Made by a program: the position numbers and the translations under genes | Shown here: in pieces, positions 22,641 to 34,076 of the stretch | How the letters are laid out: each line of letters begins with the position of its first letter | Numbering within the stretch: the stretch's first letter is position 1 | The notes under the pieces: generated by a model | The model's database searches: none | Seen by the model: the letters and a program-made list of their open reading frames with translations, nothing else | What the model was told of the DNA's origin: nothing | Assembly: GCA_033977485.1 (NCBI GenBank) | Contig: CM066991.1 | Location: 53,856,850-53,920,849, forward strand | From: Hydrangea macrophylla | Taxonomy: Eukaryota; Streptophyta; Magnoliopsida; Cornales; Hydrangeaceae | DNA: 64,000 bases | Direction of reading: 5' to 3'

Positions 22641-22935
22641 CCCTCAGTTTTTGTAATACCAGCTCAAGTGAATTTCATGCTCTTCCATACTACGCGAATA
22701 AACGAGTATGTCGTTGATGAAGACAATAACAAATATATCCATAAATGGTTTGAAGACTCTATTCATCAAATCTATAAATACAGCAGGCGCATTAGTCAGC
22801 CCAAAAGGCATCACTAAAAACTCAAAATGTCTATAACGAACACGAAAAGCTGTTTTCTCAACATCACTCTTTCGAACCTTTAACTGATGGTAACCGGACT
22901 GCAAATCAATTTTTGAAAATACTTTTGCTCCCTGT
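22641..22935 (-). pseudogene. E reverse transcriptase palm, after the insertion
   Basis: The frame covering 22644-22904 has [31 protein letters not shown] and FINDILVYS. The catalytic box is normally F/YxDD; here it reads FIND, with asparagine replacing an essential aspartate, so the polymerase would be inactive even if repaired elsewhere. The coding sequence upstream continues at 33410, on the other side of the 10.5-kb insertion. A frameshift after EEHEIHLS closes the frame. Confidence 0.9.
22931..22935. repeat. Target duplication CCTGT, left copy
   Basis: CCTGT at 22931-22935 and at 33410-33414 overlap as a single copy in the uninterrupted RT reading frame (codons for Q-L-Q-G). It therefore marks both edges of one insertion, 22936-33409. 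Confidence 0.85.
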
Positions 22936-24544
22936 TGTTAAGAAACTGCGTTCCCATAATCCGTTGACAGTGCGTATAAGTTGGTACTGCAAAAAATTTA
23001 CGTAAGCCCTACAATAAGGGCGGAACTAGGGTTACCTTGAACTGCAAAAACGGATTGCTGTAGTAGACGAATCGAGAACACGGGCTCGATAACAGCTCAC
23101 GATCTTCTACCGTATTCCTTTATTGCCAGAATATCGAACTGAGTGTGGGCTCTTTCGAAATCCTTTATGTTTTCTGCTCTTCCCTCTTTACGTTCTATTT
23201 TCTATTCCCAGTTATAACACTCTCTTTGATTGTTGTGACGATTCAATCCTGATCACATTAATCTGACAAAGATGTGTTCGTCAGGAGGACTAAACGATCT
23301 CCGATTCACTTGAATTTTTTTACAGCAGCTCCGTCTCGACGTCAGGATCGTCGTGTAAAAAATTCAGCAACTTTCGATTAGTATCGAGTAATCCGAAGTT
23401 CTTTAAGTGAGTGTTGTCCGACGCTAGCGATCTTCACTCTTATGTCTCTTGAATGCTTATAGAGACTAGGGTTTGGTGGAAACCCTTCTAGAAGAAAGCT
23501 AGGAGGTCAAGGGAAGCTTAGAATGTGAAATCATGCAACCTGAGAGAAGAGCCAAGGCAGCATATATATAGGCTACGATAGGGACCATAAGAAGTCAACA
23601 AGGAATAGGCTTCCTTATGGAATTAGGAAACCCTAATTCGAACTGAATCAGATTCCTATTTTCATAAATTATAATTCATACCACTAAAGAATTATAATTG
23701 CACTCCTACCCTTATCTCAAAAATATATTTCGAGCTCCATGTTATTAAATGCTTGTTATCTCCCCATGTTAAGATTACAGATATCCATTAATTAAATATA
23801 ATTACTGACAATCATATTTAATTAATCTCTTAAAATTCCTTGAGATCCTCTGCTTAACTTATCTGATATGTCGGATACAAAATCCACCTGCAGGGTTTGA
23901 CATAATCAAAACTTATAAGCTTTCTCAAGGGGATATCATCAATCCCAAAATTGAGACATGGATTCCATCATTAATTAATATCCACCACACAATTAATATT
24001 GCCACCCAATCCAATGAGATATTGACCCATTTAAGGATCTCACCCTTTTGGGGATCAAAGTGTAAATATCAAATGTACGTGTCTATAAACTAACTTAGGA
24101 TTTAGAGCATAAGCACTCATAATAGCCATGAGGTATTAATTATCTTATAAGTCAGTATAAAGATAATTACCCCAAGTTGGTCCTGTTTAATACACAAAGT
24201 GTACCAGCATAATGAGTTGAAACTGTACCGTTTCCCGCAGTCAAGACAAACCTACTACAACACCATGCTGCAGTCCTACCGATGGTGTGTCCAATCCCAT
24301 CTAAGACTGTAAACCAAAATCTTACATTCTACAATATCTGGTGGTCTGATCTTCCGTGTGTAAGCCAAACTCTACACACCAAACCACCTACTATGTAGAA
24401 TGAGAGACACATATGCATAATATTAAATAAATAATATAATACAAATATTGCCCACACAGATTCTCATAAAAATGGAATAACTAATTTTATTAAAATAATA
24501 AATTAACTACATAAAGCATGGCTTTTAGTATACATCCCTAACAA
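22936..24544 (-). repeat. 3' LTR of F
   Basis: This is 1609 bp and collinear with 29766-31381. It contains a TATA-like ATATATATA at 23561-23570 (minus-strand promoter region). Its last bases read TTAACA where the 5' LTR has CTAACA. Confidence 0.93.
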
Positions 24545-25760
24545 TCTCCCACTTAGACTCAAAGCCATGAAGTGACACACCTCACTCCAACTAATGGCTC
24601 TACCTCCTAGGGTAAACATATATCCTGAGGTAGACTTTCTGGAATCCCTATCTGACATGAAATCAGAATCTGTGTACCCAATGGGTACAAGACTGTCTGC
24701 TTGGTAAACTAACATATAGTCTCGAGTCCTTTTCAGGTACTTGAGAATATTTTTCACCGTAGTACAATGTTCTTGCCCTGGATTAGATTGATATCTACTA
24801 ACCATGCCAACAGCAAAGCAGATGTCATGTCTAGTACATAGCATAGCATACATTAGGCTTCCTACTGCCGAGGCATAAGGAACTGCCTTCATCTTCTCTA
24901 TCTCATCAGGTGTCTTACGACACTGATCCTTAGATAGAGTAATTCCTTGTCTGAAGGGAAGGAATCCCTTCTTGGAATCTTGCATGCTAAACCTTGCAAG
25001 AACATTGTCAATATAAGTGCCTTGTGACAAGCCCAACATCCTATTCTTGCGATCTCGCATAAGCTTGATCCCTAGGATGTGACCGGCTTCTCCCAAGTCC
25101 TTCATATCGAATTGACTAGACAACCATACCCTTACAGAAGATAATACCCCCACATCATTTTTGATTAGCAAGATATCATCCACATATAGTACTAAGAACA
25201 CCACCACTCTTCCATCATGTTTCTTGTACACACAAGATTCATCCGCACATTGATCAAAACCAAAAGACTTGATTGCTTGATCAAAGCGGATATTCCAAGA
25301 CCTAGATGCCTGCTTAAGTCCATAAATGGACTTCTTAAGCTTGCACAACATGTGTTCTTGGCCCTTCGCAATGAACCCGTCTGGTTGCATCATATAGATG
25401 CACTCGTCAAGATTCCCATTTAGAAATGCTGTCTTGACAAATTTTATAATCGAAATGTGCAGCAATGGATAAGAGAATCCGGATAGACTTTAGCATGGCC
25501 ACCGGCGAAAAGTTTTCCTCATATTCGATTCCCTCTTTTTGAGTGAACCCTTTCGCAACAAGCCTTGCTTTAAAGGTTTCCACCTTACCGTCTTCTCCTC
25601 TCTTCTTCTTATAGATCCACTTACATCCAATGGGTTTTATTTCATTGGGTGGTTCTACAAGATCCCAGACTTGATTGGAGTACATGGACTCCATTTCAGA
25701 CTTCAAGCCTTTTGCCAAAGATCTGTATCTTTATCTTGGAGTGCTTCATTGTAGTTACAG
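24503..25760 (-). pseudogene. F reverse transcriptase and truncated RNase H
   Basis: The RT frame covers 25407-25718 (GCKWIYKKKRGEDGKVETFK, RLVAKGFTQKEG) and then, after a frameshift near 25440, 24503-25465 with VKTAFLNGNLDECIYMMQP, KKSIYGLKQASRSW and the intact catalytic box LVLYVDDILLI. RNase H begins normally (IGYTDSDFMSDRDSRKSTSGY, GGRAISW), but after SW the frame runs straight into the polypurine-tract region and the LTR. The rest of RNase H, with its catalytic glutamate and second aspartate, is missing. The frame's last codons are therefore LTR sequence. RT would copy element RNA in cytoplasmic particles; this copy cannot complete that. Confidence 0.9.
24545..24562 (-). promoter_or_regulatory. 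Polypurine tract of F
   Basis: On the minus strand GAGTCTAAGTGGGAGAT directly precedes the LTR start TGTTAGGG. AAGTGGGAGAT next to TGTTAGGG is the usual Copia arrangement. Confidence 0.85.
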
Positions 25761-27105
25761 GGATCGATACCTTGTTCATCAGGGACCCGGTCATAAGACT
25801 CTCCCAAGAACATATACCGGCCAGGTTGAATAATAACCTCCCACTACGACGAGGCACAACCCGTTTCTGTGTATCACTGATATTTCGTTATGAAGATTCA
25901 GAACTTAATACACCATTATCTACACGTTGTACTGGTTCAGGAACCTGCGTGTTAATGGTTGGTTTGGGATCTACACGAGTTTCGATAATCCTCCCACTAC
26001 GACGTGGTAATGGAATATCGATAACTCTTTCTTGTGGTGTTTCTTCTCGTACCGTTGGTATCAAAGAAGTATGTCTCGGTGTCTCTCCTCTCATTTCCTC
26101 TAGAACAATACGACTTCTGGGCTTGTGGTCCATAACATAGTCCTCTTCTAAGAATGTGGCATTGGTGCTAACAATAACCTTCTGATCCTTAGGACTATAA
26201 AACAGACCACCTTTAGTTCCTCTTGGATACCCAACAAAGAAACATAATTCTGTTCTTGATTCCAATTTTTCTGCGTTCCCTTTCAGCACATGTGCTGGAC
26301 TACCCCAGATCCGAACATGCCGCAGACTAGGCTTTCGCCAAGTCCACAATTCCGTGGGAGTAGTAGGTACTGACTTAGATGGTACCAAGTTTAGAATGTA
26401 TGCAGCTGTCTCTAATGCGTGTCCCCAAAAGGAAATTGGTAAATCCGAATAACTCATCATAGATCTTACCATGTCCATAAGAGTCCTGTTCCTTCTTTCT
26501 GCTACACTGTTCTACTGAGGCATACGGGGTACAGACAATTGGGATGTGATCCCTTACTCCAATAAGTATTCCCTAAATTCTCCCAAGAGGTACTCTCCAC
26601 CACGATCATATCGTAGTGTCTTGATTCATTTACTTAGACGCTTCTCCGTTTCAGCCTTGAAGTCTTTGAATTTCTCAAAGCATTCAGATTTACGCCGCAT
26701 CAAGTAAATGTACCCATACCTTGAGTAATCATCGATGAAAGTGACAAAATACTCAAATCCCCCTCTTGCTTGGACAGTCAAAGGACCACATAAATCAGAG
26801 TGAACCAGTTCCAACGGCTCTTTTGCTCTATAGCCCTTGGCCGAGAATGGCCTCTTGGTCATTTTACCTTCCAAGCAGGATTCACAAACTGGAAGTGCAT
26901 CCACTTCCAATGAGCCTAATGGCCCATTTTGAACCAGTCTTTGAATCCTTTTCAAATTAATATGACCAAGGCGTAAGTGCCAAAGATGCGTTTGGTTCAT
27001 CCTCGAAGGTTCTTTTCTCTTAAATGGAAAACTATTTGTGTTATTCAATTCATTAAGTTGCAGTATAGGAGAGATAGGATTTATAATATAAAGATCATCC
27101 ACCAA
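25761..27105 (-). pseudogene. F integrase
   Basis: The part at 26626-27105 holds the GAG-pre-integrase/HHCC region (LWHLRLGHINLKRIQRLV ... CESCLEGKMTKRPF) and the first catalytic residues (LELVHSDLCGPL, FVTFIDDYSRYGYIYL). After a stop near 26626 the GGEYL segment follows, carrying the third catalytic acidic residue, with two more stops (26560-26500; one replaces a codon in the usual PQ-NGVAERRNR phrase). The frame reopens at 26478 to 25888 with the C-terminal region ([44 protein letters not shown]). At least three nonsense changes mark it as dead. Confidence 0.88.
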
Positions 27106-27482
27106 TTGACTAGAACAAATAAAACGTTTATTTTCTTTAATACTACTTTATAAAAATGAACTAAATATCCATTCTTTACTAAACTAGAAACTGAAACTAA
27201 ATTCCTTCTAATAGAAGGTACATAAAGGCAATTTCTTAATATTAAAATTCTATTTCTACCAAAACTAAGATGTAGATCTCCTACTGCAACTGTTTCTACT
27301 CTCGTAGCATTTCCCATATATAGATAAATCTCTCCATCATTAAGCTGCCTGGTTCCCTGGAACCCCTGCGACGAATTACATACATGATCAGTGGCTCCTG
27401 TATCTACACACCAGGTACCGGTAGATCGGACCGCTAAACACGATTCAACAACTAGTAAATGAGATTTACCTTGATTGTTCTG
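27081..27482 (-). pseudogene. F aspartic protease region
   Basis: Downstream of the gag zinc knuckle, after a stop at 27482, the frame reads WCVDTGATDHVC, the D-T-G active site of Copia proteases, and continues through GNATRVETVAVGDLHLSF and LYVPSIRRNLVSVSSLVK (27081-27317). A shift near the end separates it from the integrase. The protease would cleave the polyprotein in particles. Confidence 0.85.
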
Positions 27483-28285
27483 TCAGGCGAGATAAACTGG
27501 ACATTGCTTCTTCCAGTGTCCTGGCTGCTTGCAAACAAAACATTTGCCTTTAGGCTTTCCCGGTTGTCCTCGTGGCCTTTGGATTGGCGGAGGACCCGCG
27601 GCCTTCTTTTGAGCCTTTTTCATTTTCTTCTTGCCTTTCGGCTTTGAAGCAGAACCTTTCTCAAACACAAGAGCACTCCCTGACTTTCTGTTGAGACCCT
27701 CAGCTGCTTGGAGTTCTTTAAGCAGCTCCGCCAAAGTATATTTAAATTTATTCATGTTGTAATTAAGGCGAAATTGCTTAAAAGACTTTGGCAGTGACTG
27801 GAGTACGATATCGACCTGGGTTTCCCCGTCGATTGTAGCTCCAAGGATCTCTTGTTCATTAAGAAGAGATATCATATTAAGAACATGATCCCTTACAGGC
27901 GTCCCTTCAGCCATGGTTGTGTTCATCAAGTCTTTCATGGCAACCTGCCTAGCAGCACGACTTTGATCCCCGAACATCTCTCGGAGGCTCTCCATCATGT
28001 CATAGGCGCTGGCCATTGACTGATGCTGATGTTGCAGCACATTTGACATGGATGCCAAAATGTAACACCGCGCCATCTCATCAGCCTTGACCCATTTCTT
28101 GTGAGCCTAGGTTTCCTCAGCGGTTGCCCCCTCACTAGGTTGCTCAGGACATTCTTGAGTAAGCACAAACTTGTACTCTTCAGCAGTTAACACAATATCC
28201 AAATTCCTTTTCCAGTCTATATAGTTTGGTCCAGTAAGTTTGTTTTCTTTAAGTATAACAGCGAGTGGATTGAAGGAACCCACTT
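27483..28285 (-). pseudogene. F gag (Copia-type, UBN2-like with CCHC knuckle)
   Basis: The open part 27483-28076 has ARCYILASMSNVLQHQHQSM, a conserved middle with PVRDHVLNMISLLNE and LPKSFKQFRLNYNMNK, a Lys-rich tail and one zinc knuckle CFVCKQPGHWKKQC. Upstream to about 28285, LTGPNYIDWKRNLDIVL and EEYKFVLTQECPEQP belong to the same protein but are separated by a stop at about 28109. Gag would form the particle and bind RNA through the knuckle. The length, about 265 codons, fits the family. Confidence 0.88.
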
Positions 28286-29752
28286 AAAAGCCTGAGAATC
28301 ACATAATATAAATAATTACATTTGGGCAAAAAATTACTATGGATTCGAGTTGAAAATATTGGTTCCCTCTACCATATTTGAAAAGAATCCACCAGCAACC
28401 TGATACACCGTGATAGTATGACTCGATGGAAAGCCATATACTATCCATCATTTGTTCAGATAGGCAATTGCCTTTTAATTTTACTATCCAGGCAATGTAC
28501 CTTGCCTAGTAAAATTAAACTGCTGACTTGCATTGATCCTATAAATAACAACAGTGACTCAGATAGAGAGGATATTATTATTTATAGCTAAGTGTATACC
28601 ATCACTTAATTCTAGGTCAAGAGTTCCGTGAGGAACACCTCTGATGGAGAGGCGACTCACACCAACAATTACCCAAAACATTCTTTTAAAGAAGTTTGTA
28701 CTGATAATTCCATGATCAACTACATCCGATGGGGAGGATGACACTAGAGTCATCACACAAAATTAATCATATCATCTACAAACCAGTGATGGAGACCATG
28801 GGATTTATACTTGATAAATTCCCTCTCCCACTTAGAATTTTAAAAAAAAAATTGAGGGTTATAATTTTTTTAGAAAAACTTTTAATTTAATTAATAAAAA
28901 ATAATGGAATACTAGACAAGGATTAATTTATCCTTACTTGTGAAACCCACATGTGTAGATAATAAAATTATTCTATTCTCATGATTTTAGAAAATAAGTA
29001 CTTATGTTTTCAAATTATGGAATTAGTTTTATTTATAAATACACATGTAATTGTCCATCATTTTAAATTAATATAAATTAAACATGCAGCTAGACATCTG
29101 AAATAGGTCTAGGAACAATTATCCATGTTGTCCTATTCATTAAACATGAAACAATAATAATCATTCAATCACACATAAATAAGGAAACCACAATAAAACA
29201 GGAATCCCACTATTATGGTCAAGCTGCAACTCTTATGAAGAAATCTTCATTGAACCCGATTAGCTCTATGTCGCCACTACACACGGGGTTGAGCTGCCTT
29301 CCTGAACAGTTTTCTGAAACTGCCTTCTGAAACTATGTTCTAAAATTGCTTCCAGATCGCTTTCAGAAATTGCTTGTAAAACTGCTCTCACGTACCATCT
29401 TCACGGATTTACTTGAGATAAATTACATAAACCCTATGCCTCCATGAAGGAGTTCACATGCTATTTATTTGCAGTAAACTAACCACGCATCAATCAAGCG
29501 TGGGATCCAATACATACAAATCCTATGCCTCCATAAAGGAGTTCACATGCTATATCAAAACAACAATATTAACCACGAATAAACCCATCGTGGGATCCAA
29601 TCACACAAAACCAGTGACCATAATAGTGGAAAAAGAACGCTGCAAAACAAGGATTAGTACAGATCTATGTTCTATCCATCCATCAATGCACGCATAAGAT
29701 CTGTATTACTGGACAACATGGTTGCGTCCAACCTATACGCAGAATCAACGTT
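28286..29752 (-). other. Leader of F, non-coding
   Basis: This is untranslated sequence between PBS and gag, AT-rich, with no gene. It contains two tandem copies of a hairpin-bearing unit near the PBS (29434-29608). The stretch 28830-29200 is very AT-rich and featureless. Confidence 0.7.
29434..29608 (-). repeat. Two-copy hairpin repeat in the F leader
   Basis: Units of about 85-88 bp start at CTATGCCTCCATGAAGGAG (29434) and CTATGCCTCCATAAAGGAG (29522). Each has CTCC-N5-GGAG and then CCACG...CGTGG before GATCCAAT. The arms CCACG/CGTGG are the same in both units, while the sequence between them differs. Confidence 0.7.
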
Positions 29753-29764
29753 GCTCTGATACCA
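29753..29764 (-). promoter_or_regulatory. F primer-binding site (initiator tRNA-Met)
   Basis: TGGTATCAGAGC on the minus strand lies one base after the LTR end. It is the usual 12-nt complement of plant initiator tRNA-Met. Confidence 0.95.
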
Positions 29765-29765
29765 C

Positions 29766-31381
29766 TGTTAGGAAACTGCGTTCCCAGAATCCGTTGACAG
29801 TGCGTATAAGTTGGTACTGCAAAAAATTTACGTGAGCGCTACAATGACTCTATAAGGGCGGAACTAGGGTTACCTTGAACTGCAAAAATGGATTGCTGTA
29901 GTAGAAGAATCGAGAACACGGGCTCGATAACAGCTCACGATCTTCTACCGTATTCCTTTGCTGCCAGAATATCGAACTGAGTGTGGGCTCTTTCGAAATC
30001 CTTTATGTTTTCTGCTCTTCCCTCATTACGTTATATTTTCTATTCCCAGTTATAACACTCTCTTTGATTGCTGTGATGATTCAATCCTGATCACATTAAT
30101 CCGACAAAGATGTGTTCGTCAGGAGGACTAAACGATCTCCGATTCACTTGAATTTTTTACAAAAGCTCTGTCTCGACGTCAGGAACGTCGTGTAAAAAAT
30201 TCAGCAACTTTCGATTAGTATCGAGCAGTCCGAAGTTCTTTAAGTGAGTGTTGTCCGACGCTAGCGATCTTCACTCCTATGTCTCTTGAATGCTTATAGA
30301 GACTAGGGTTTGGTGGAAACCCTTCTAGAAAAAAGCTAGGAGGTCAAGGGAAGCTTAGAATGTGAAATCATGCAACCTGAGAGAAGAGCCAAGGCAGCAT
30401 ATATATAGGCTACGATAGGGACCATAAGAAGTCAATAAGGAATAGGCTTCCTTATGGAATTAGGAAACCCTAATTCGAACTGAATCAGATTCCTATTTTC
30501 ATAAATTATAATTCATACCACTAAAGAATTATAATTGCACTCCTACCCTTATCTCAAAAAAATATTTCGAGCTCCATGTTATTAAATGCTTGTTATCTCC
30601 CCATGTTAAGATTACAGATGTCCATTAATTAAATATAATTACTGATAATCATATTTAATTAATCTCTTAAAATTCCTTGAGATCCTCTGCTTAACTTATC
30701 TGATATGTCGGATACAAAATCCACCTGCAGGGTTTGACATAATCAAAACTTATAAGCTTTCTCAAGGGGATATCATCAATCCCAAAATTGAGACATGGAT
30801 TCCATCATTAATTAATATCCACCACACAATTAATATTGCCACCCAATCCAATGAGATATTGACCCATTTAAGGATCTCACCCTTTTGGGGATCAAAGTGT
30901 AAATATCAAATGTACGTGTCTATAAACTAACTTAGGATTTAGAGCATAAGCACTCATAATAGCCATGAGATATTAATTATCTTATAAGTCAGTATACAGA
31001 TAATTACCCCAAGTTGGTCCTGTTTAATACACAAAGTGTACCAGCATAATGAGTTGAAATTGTACCGTTTCCCGCAGTCAAGACAAACCTACTACAACAC
31101 CATGATGCAGTCCTACCGATGGTGTGTCCAATCCCATCTAAGACTGTAAACCAAAATCTTACATTCTACAATATCTAGTGGTCTGATCTTCCATGTGTAA
31201 GCCGAACTTTACACACCAAACCACCTACTATGTAGAATGAGAGACACATATGCATAATATTAAATAATATAATATAATACAAATATTGCCCACACAGATT
31301 CTCATAAAAATGGAATAACTGATTTTATTAAAATAATAAATTAACTACATAAAGCATGGCTTTTAGTATACATCCCTAACA
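29766..31381 (-). repeat. 5' LTR of F
   Basis: This is 1616 bp, from TGTTAGGGATGTATAC (31381 downwards) to CTAACA at 29766. The TATA-like stretch lies at about 30397-30407. It aligns end to end with 22936-24544. Confidence 0.93.
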
Positions 31382-33409
31382 GAAAGTTCACGAATCAACT
31401 TTGACCGGTAGTCACACGACTAGAAACGAGGCCCAATGTCCCTTATTCGCATTAAATCTGTTATCGAAGGTTTTATCATTATTTTGCGCGTTCGCACGAT
31501 TCGTAGTTTAGTTCATTAATATCATCCATTTATAACCGTTAATATTTTGCTATACGTCCCACATTCCGTTTTCCTCTCAATATACTTACGATGGAAACTG
31601 TACCAATCACTTACCAATGCAATAATCGTGCCATTCAATATACTTATAGTTTGGGTATGAACTTTCCAACGGTCATTAAACTATATTCACGTAGCTTATG
31701 GATTTATAATCATGGATTTAATACCAATAAACATATAGACGAAACCCTTAACATACTCATCTACGCGATAGCACTACCATAGCACGAGATTTTCATAACA
31801 ACACATGTACCGGAAAACTAGCATCATCAATCAACACCATGCATAAACAAAACATTATACAAAAAGTTGTACAATCTGCCAAGATACATTTTCACTGTGT
31901 TGACTGAATTAACATGATTTATTTGGGCATGATAAATTGCTTTGTAGATCAAACTCAAAACTAAAACATTATAGATAATAGGAATATCTTCATGTACAAA
32001 AACAAATCTAGCTTCAATTACATTTTTGAGCTACTCAAACTATTTATTTTACAAGACATTTCTTATATCTCGGACTGTTCTGTCCCAGATTTATAGTATT
32101 GCATTGTACGTGAATTTCACCTATGAAGGAGGGGTTTTTAGACTGAGATATAAAAGGGATGTTTGTAGATAAATGCATTAGATTTCTTCACAAAAAAACC
32201 TAGCTTAATTCTCATTTTTGAACTGCACAAAATATTCATTTTACTAAACTATGTTCTGCTGAAAGTTTCAATTTCTCATATTTATAACACTGTGTTGTAC
32301 ATGCATTTCACCCATGAACGAGTGATTTATAGACTGAGCTATAGAAGAGTTATTTGTAGATAAATGAGTTAGCTTTTACAGCAAAAAAACCTAGCTTAAT
32401 TCAGATTTTTGAGCTACACAAAACATTCATTTTACTAAACTATGTTCTGCTGAAAGTTTCTGTTTTCCCAGGTTTATAACATTGCGTTGTACATGCATTT
32501 CACCCATAAAGGAGTGATTTCTAGACTGAGCTATAGACGAGTTATTTGTAGATATATGAGTTAGATGTTACCACAAAAAAACCTAGCTTAATTCCGATTT
32601 TTGAGTTGCACAAAATATTCATTTTACTAAACTATGTTCTGCTGAAAGTTTCAGTTTCTCATATTTATGGATTTGTCTTGCATGTCATGAAAACTTCAAC
32701 ACAACAACATCAAACATCTACTAAACATTAGTACATATTATATGGGTTCTAAATTGAGTTAGATTACTCACAATTACTCTTAATTTACTCACCAAAGCTT
32801 GAAATTAAGCTTGATGTTGTTCTTGAGCTTGATGGAGCTTGAACTTCAACTTCAATGGTGTCACCTTCTTCTTCTCCTTGTTTTTCTTCCATATTTTCAT
32901 GGGATTTATAACTCCCAGCTCTCTTTCTTCACTTAGGTGCAGATTATGAAGACAAAGAGTGTCAAATGTATGTGTGTATGCATATAGGTGTGCTTATATA
33001 GGAGAGATGCATGTGCTAGGTGTCATGGAGCATGTGTACATGTTATGCCATGTGTCCAACAAGTGGACATTTGTCCAAGAGGGTGGCATGTGGTTGCCAC
33101 ATGGCGGGTCATGTGGGCCCACCTCGAGTTGTGTACCATTTCCTCGGTTTACATGCATTAGTTCCTCAGTATGCGTGTCGGTCTCAAAGTACGTGCAAAC
33201 TGGTATTATTTCTAATGTCCGGGTCTGGGTACGGGACTAAGTTAAATCTTATTATGGTCGAGTCGGTATGGTTACTATAGTCTATATGGTAATACTACAA
33301 CACGTCCATACCGTCACGTAATTAAAATAATAATATAATAATATAGTGGGTCCAGTACAGAAATTAGAAAAAGCTGATATTATAATGACAGAAAATTACA
33401 GGTGTTACA
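31382..33409 (-). repeat. LTR segment X of a Ty3/Gypsy element
   Basis: On the minus strand it begins TGTAACACCTG, a typical Ty3 LTR start, has a TATA box (TATATAAG, 32993-33000 on the plus strand), a CT/GA-rich leader with repeated CAAGCTC/CTTGAAG words, and a four-copy minisatellite. It stops at the LTR of F without a CA end. Its right side abuts target duplication CCTGT (33410-33414), but the matching left copy lies beyond F. Upstream of the TATA box are ACATGT- and CCATGTGG-type inverted words (33010-33115). Confidence 0.75.
31930..32690 (-). repeat. 191-bp minisatellite in X (about four copies)
   Basis: Units start at about 31930, 32121, 32312 and 32504, marked by TTTCACC(C/T)AT.AA.GAG and ending in the CATTTTACTAAACTATGTTCTGCTG area. 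The period is 191-192 bp. The leftmost copy is much more diverged. Confidence 0.8.
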
Positions 33410-34070
33410 CCTGTAATTGATCAAAGAGATCGTCTATCCTTGGAAATGGGTATTTATTTCGAATTGTCATATTGTTTAACTGTCGATAGTCAATACACAG
33501 ACGTAAGGTTCCATCTTTCTTCTTATCAAACAGAACTGGTACCCCCCATGGTGACACACTCGGTTGAATAAAATCCCTCTTGAGTAAATCATCTAACTGG
33601 ATTTTCAACTCCTTCAATTCAGCAGGTGCCATTCGATATGGTGGAATTGAAATAGGCCTAGTACCAGGTACTAAATCAATACCAAACTCTATCTCCCTAT
33701 CTGGTACATCTCCAGGCAATTCTTCGGGAAACACGTCAGCAAATTCTTTTACTACCACTATTGTTTCTATCTGTATTGTTTCTTTTGCATCACCGATCAC
33801 ATATGCAATCAAACATTCACAACCCTTACATAATTTCTGTCTAACAACTATAACTGACATTAAACTTGTTGCAATTACCCGCCGCTCACCACAAAATGTG
33901 AATTCAATTCCATTCGGAAACCGAAAGTTAACTTCCTTATTAAAGCAATTAATTGACGCATGAAACGTCGACAACCAATCCATACCCAAAATAATATCAA
34001 AGTCTTCTATGTCCAAAGGTAATAGATTAACCCCCATTTCGTGATTTTCAATTTGTACCGCACACTCCTT
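33410..34070 (-). pseudogene. E protease end and RT N-terminus, before the insertion
   Basis: The frame 33405-34037 contains [18 protein letters not shown], the usual segment after the protease active site, a linker with [12 protein letters not shown], the RT entry [26 protein letters not shown]-like [12 protein letters not shown], and [21 protein letters not shown]. It ends inside the RT palm at FDQLQ, where the CCTGT target duplication lies; the next RT residues resume at 22930. A stop at about 34076 separates it from the protease active site. Confidence 0.9.
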
Positions 34071-34076
34071 ATAAAC

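Larger units (their letters stand above)
22936..31381 (-). mobile_element. Element F: Ty1/Copia retrotransposon
   Basis: The two LTRs (22936-24544 and 29766-31381) begin TGTTAGGGATG and end CTAACA or TTAACA on the minus strand. Between them, in sense order, come an iMet PBS, a long leader, gag, protease, integrase and RT with part of RNase H, which is the Copia order PR-IN-RT-RH. LTRs differ at scattered positions and by an 8-bp indel near 23003, so insertion is fairly recent. Stops in gag and integrase and a lost RNase H end make it defective. The bases flanking its two LTR ends (CCTGT left, GAAAG right) do not match. Confidence 0.9.

Noticed and set aside
25649..26140. 163-codon plus-strand frame opposite F integrase/RT
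   Set aside because: Shadow; the minus strand carries the recognisable integrase C-terminal region.
31382..33404. X as a complete solo LTR inserted beside F
   Set aside because: Its left edge lacks a CA end, and its only matching target duplication lies on the far side of F, so it is reported as part of a compound insertion.
33580..33963. 127-codon plus-strand frame opposite E protease-RT
   Set aside because: Shadow of the recognised minus-strand pol.
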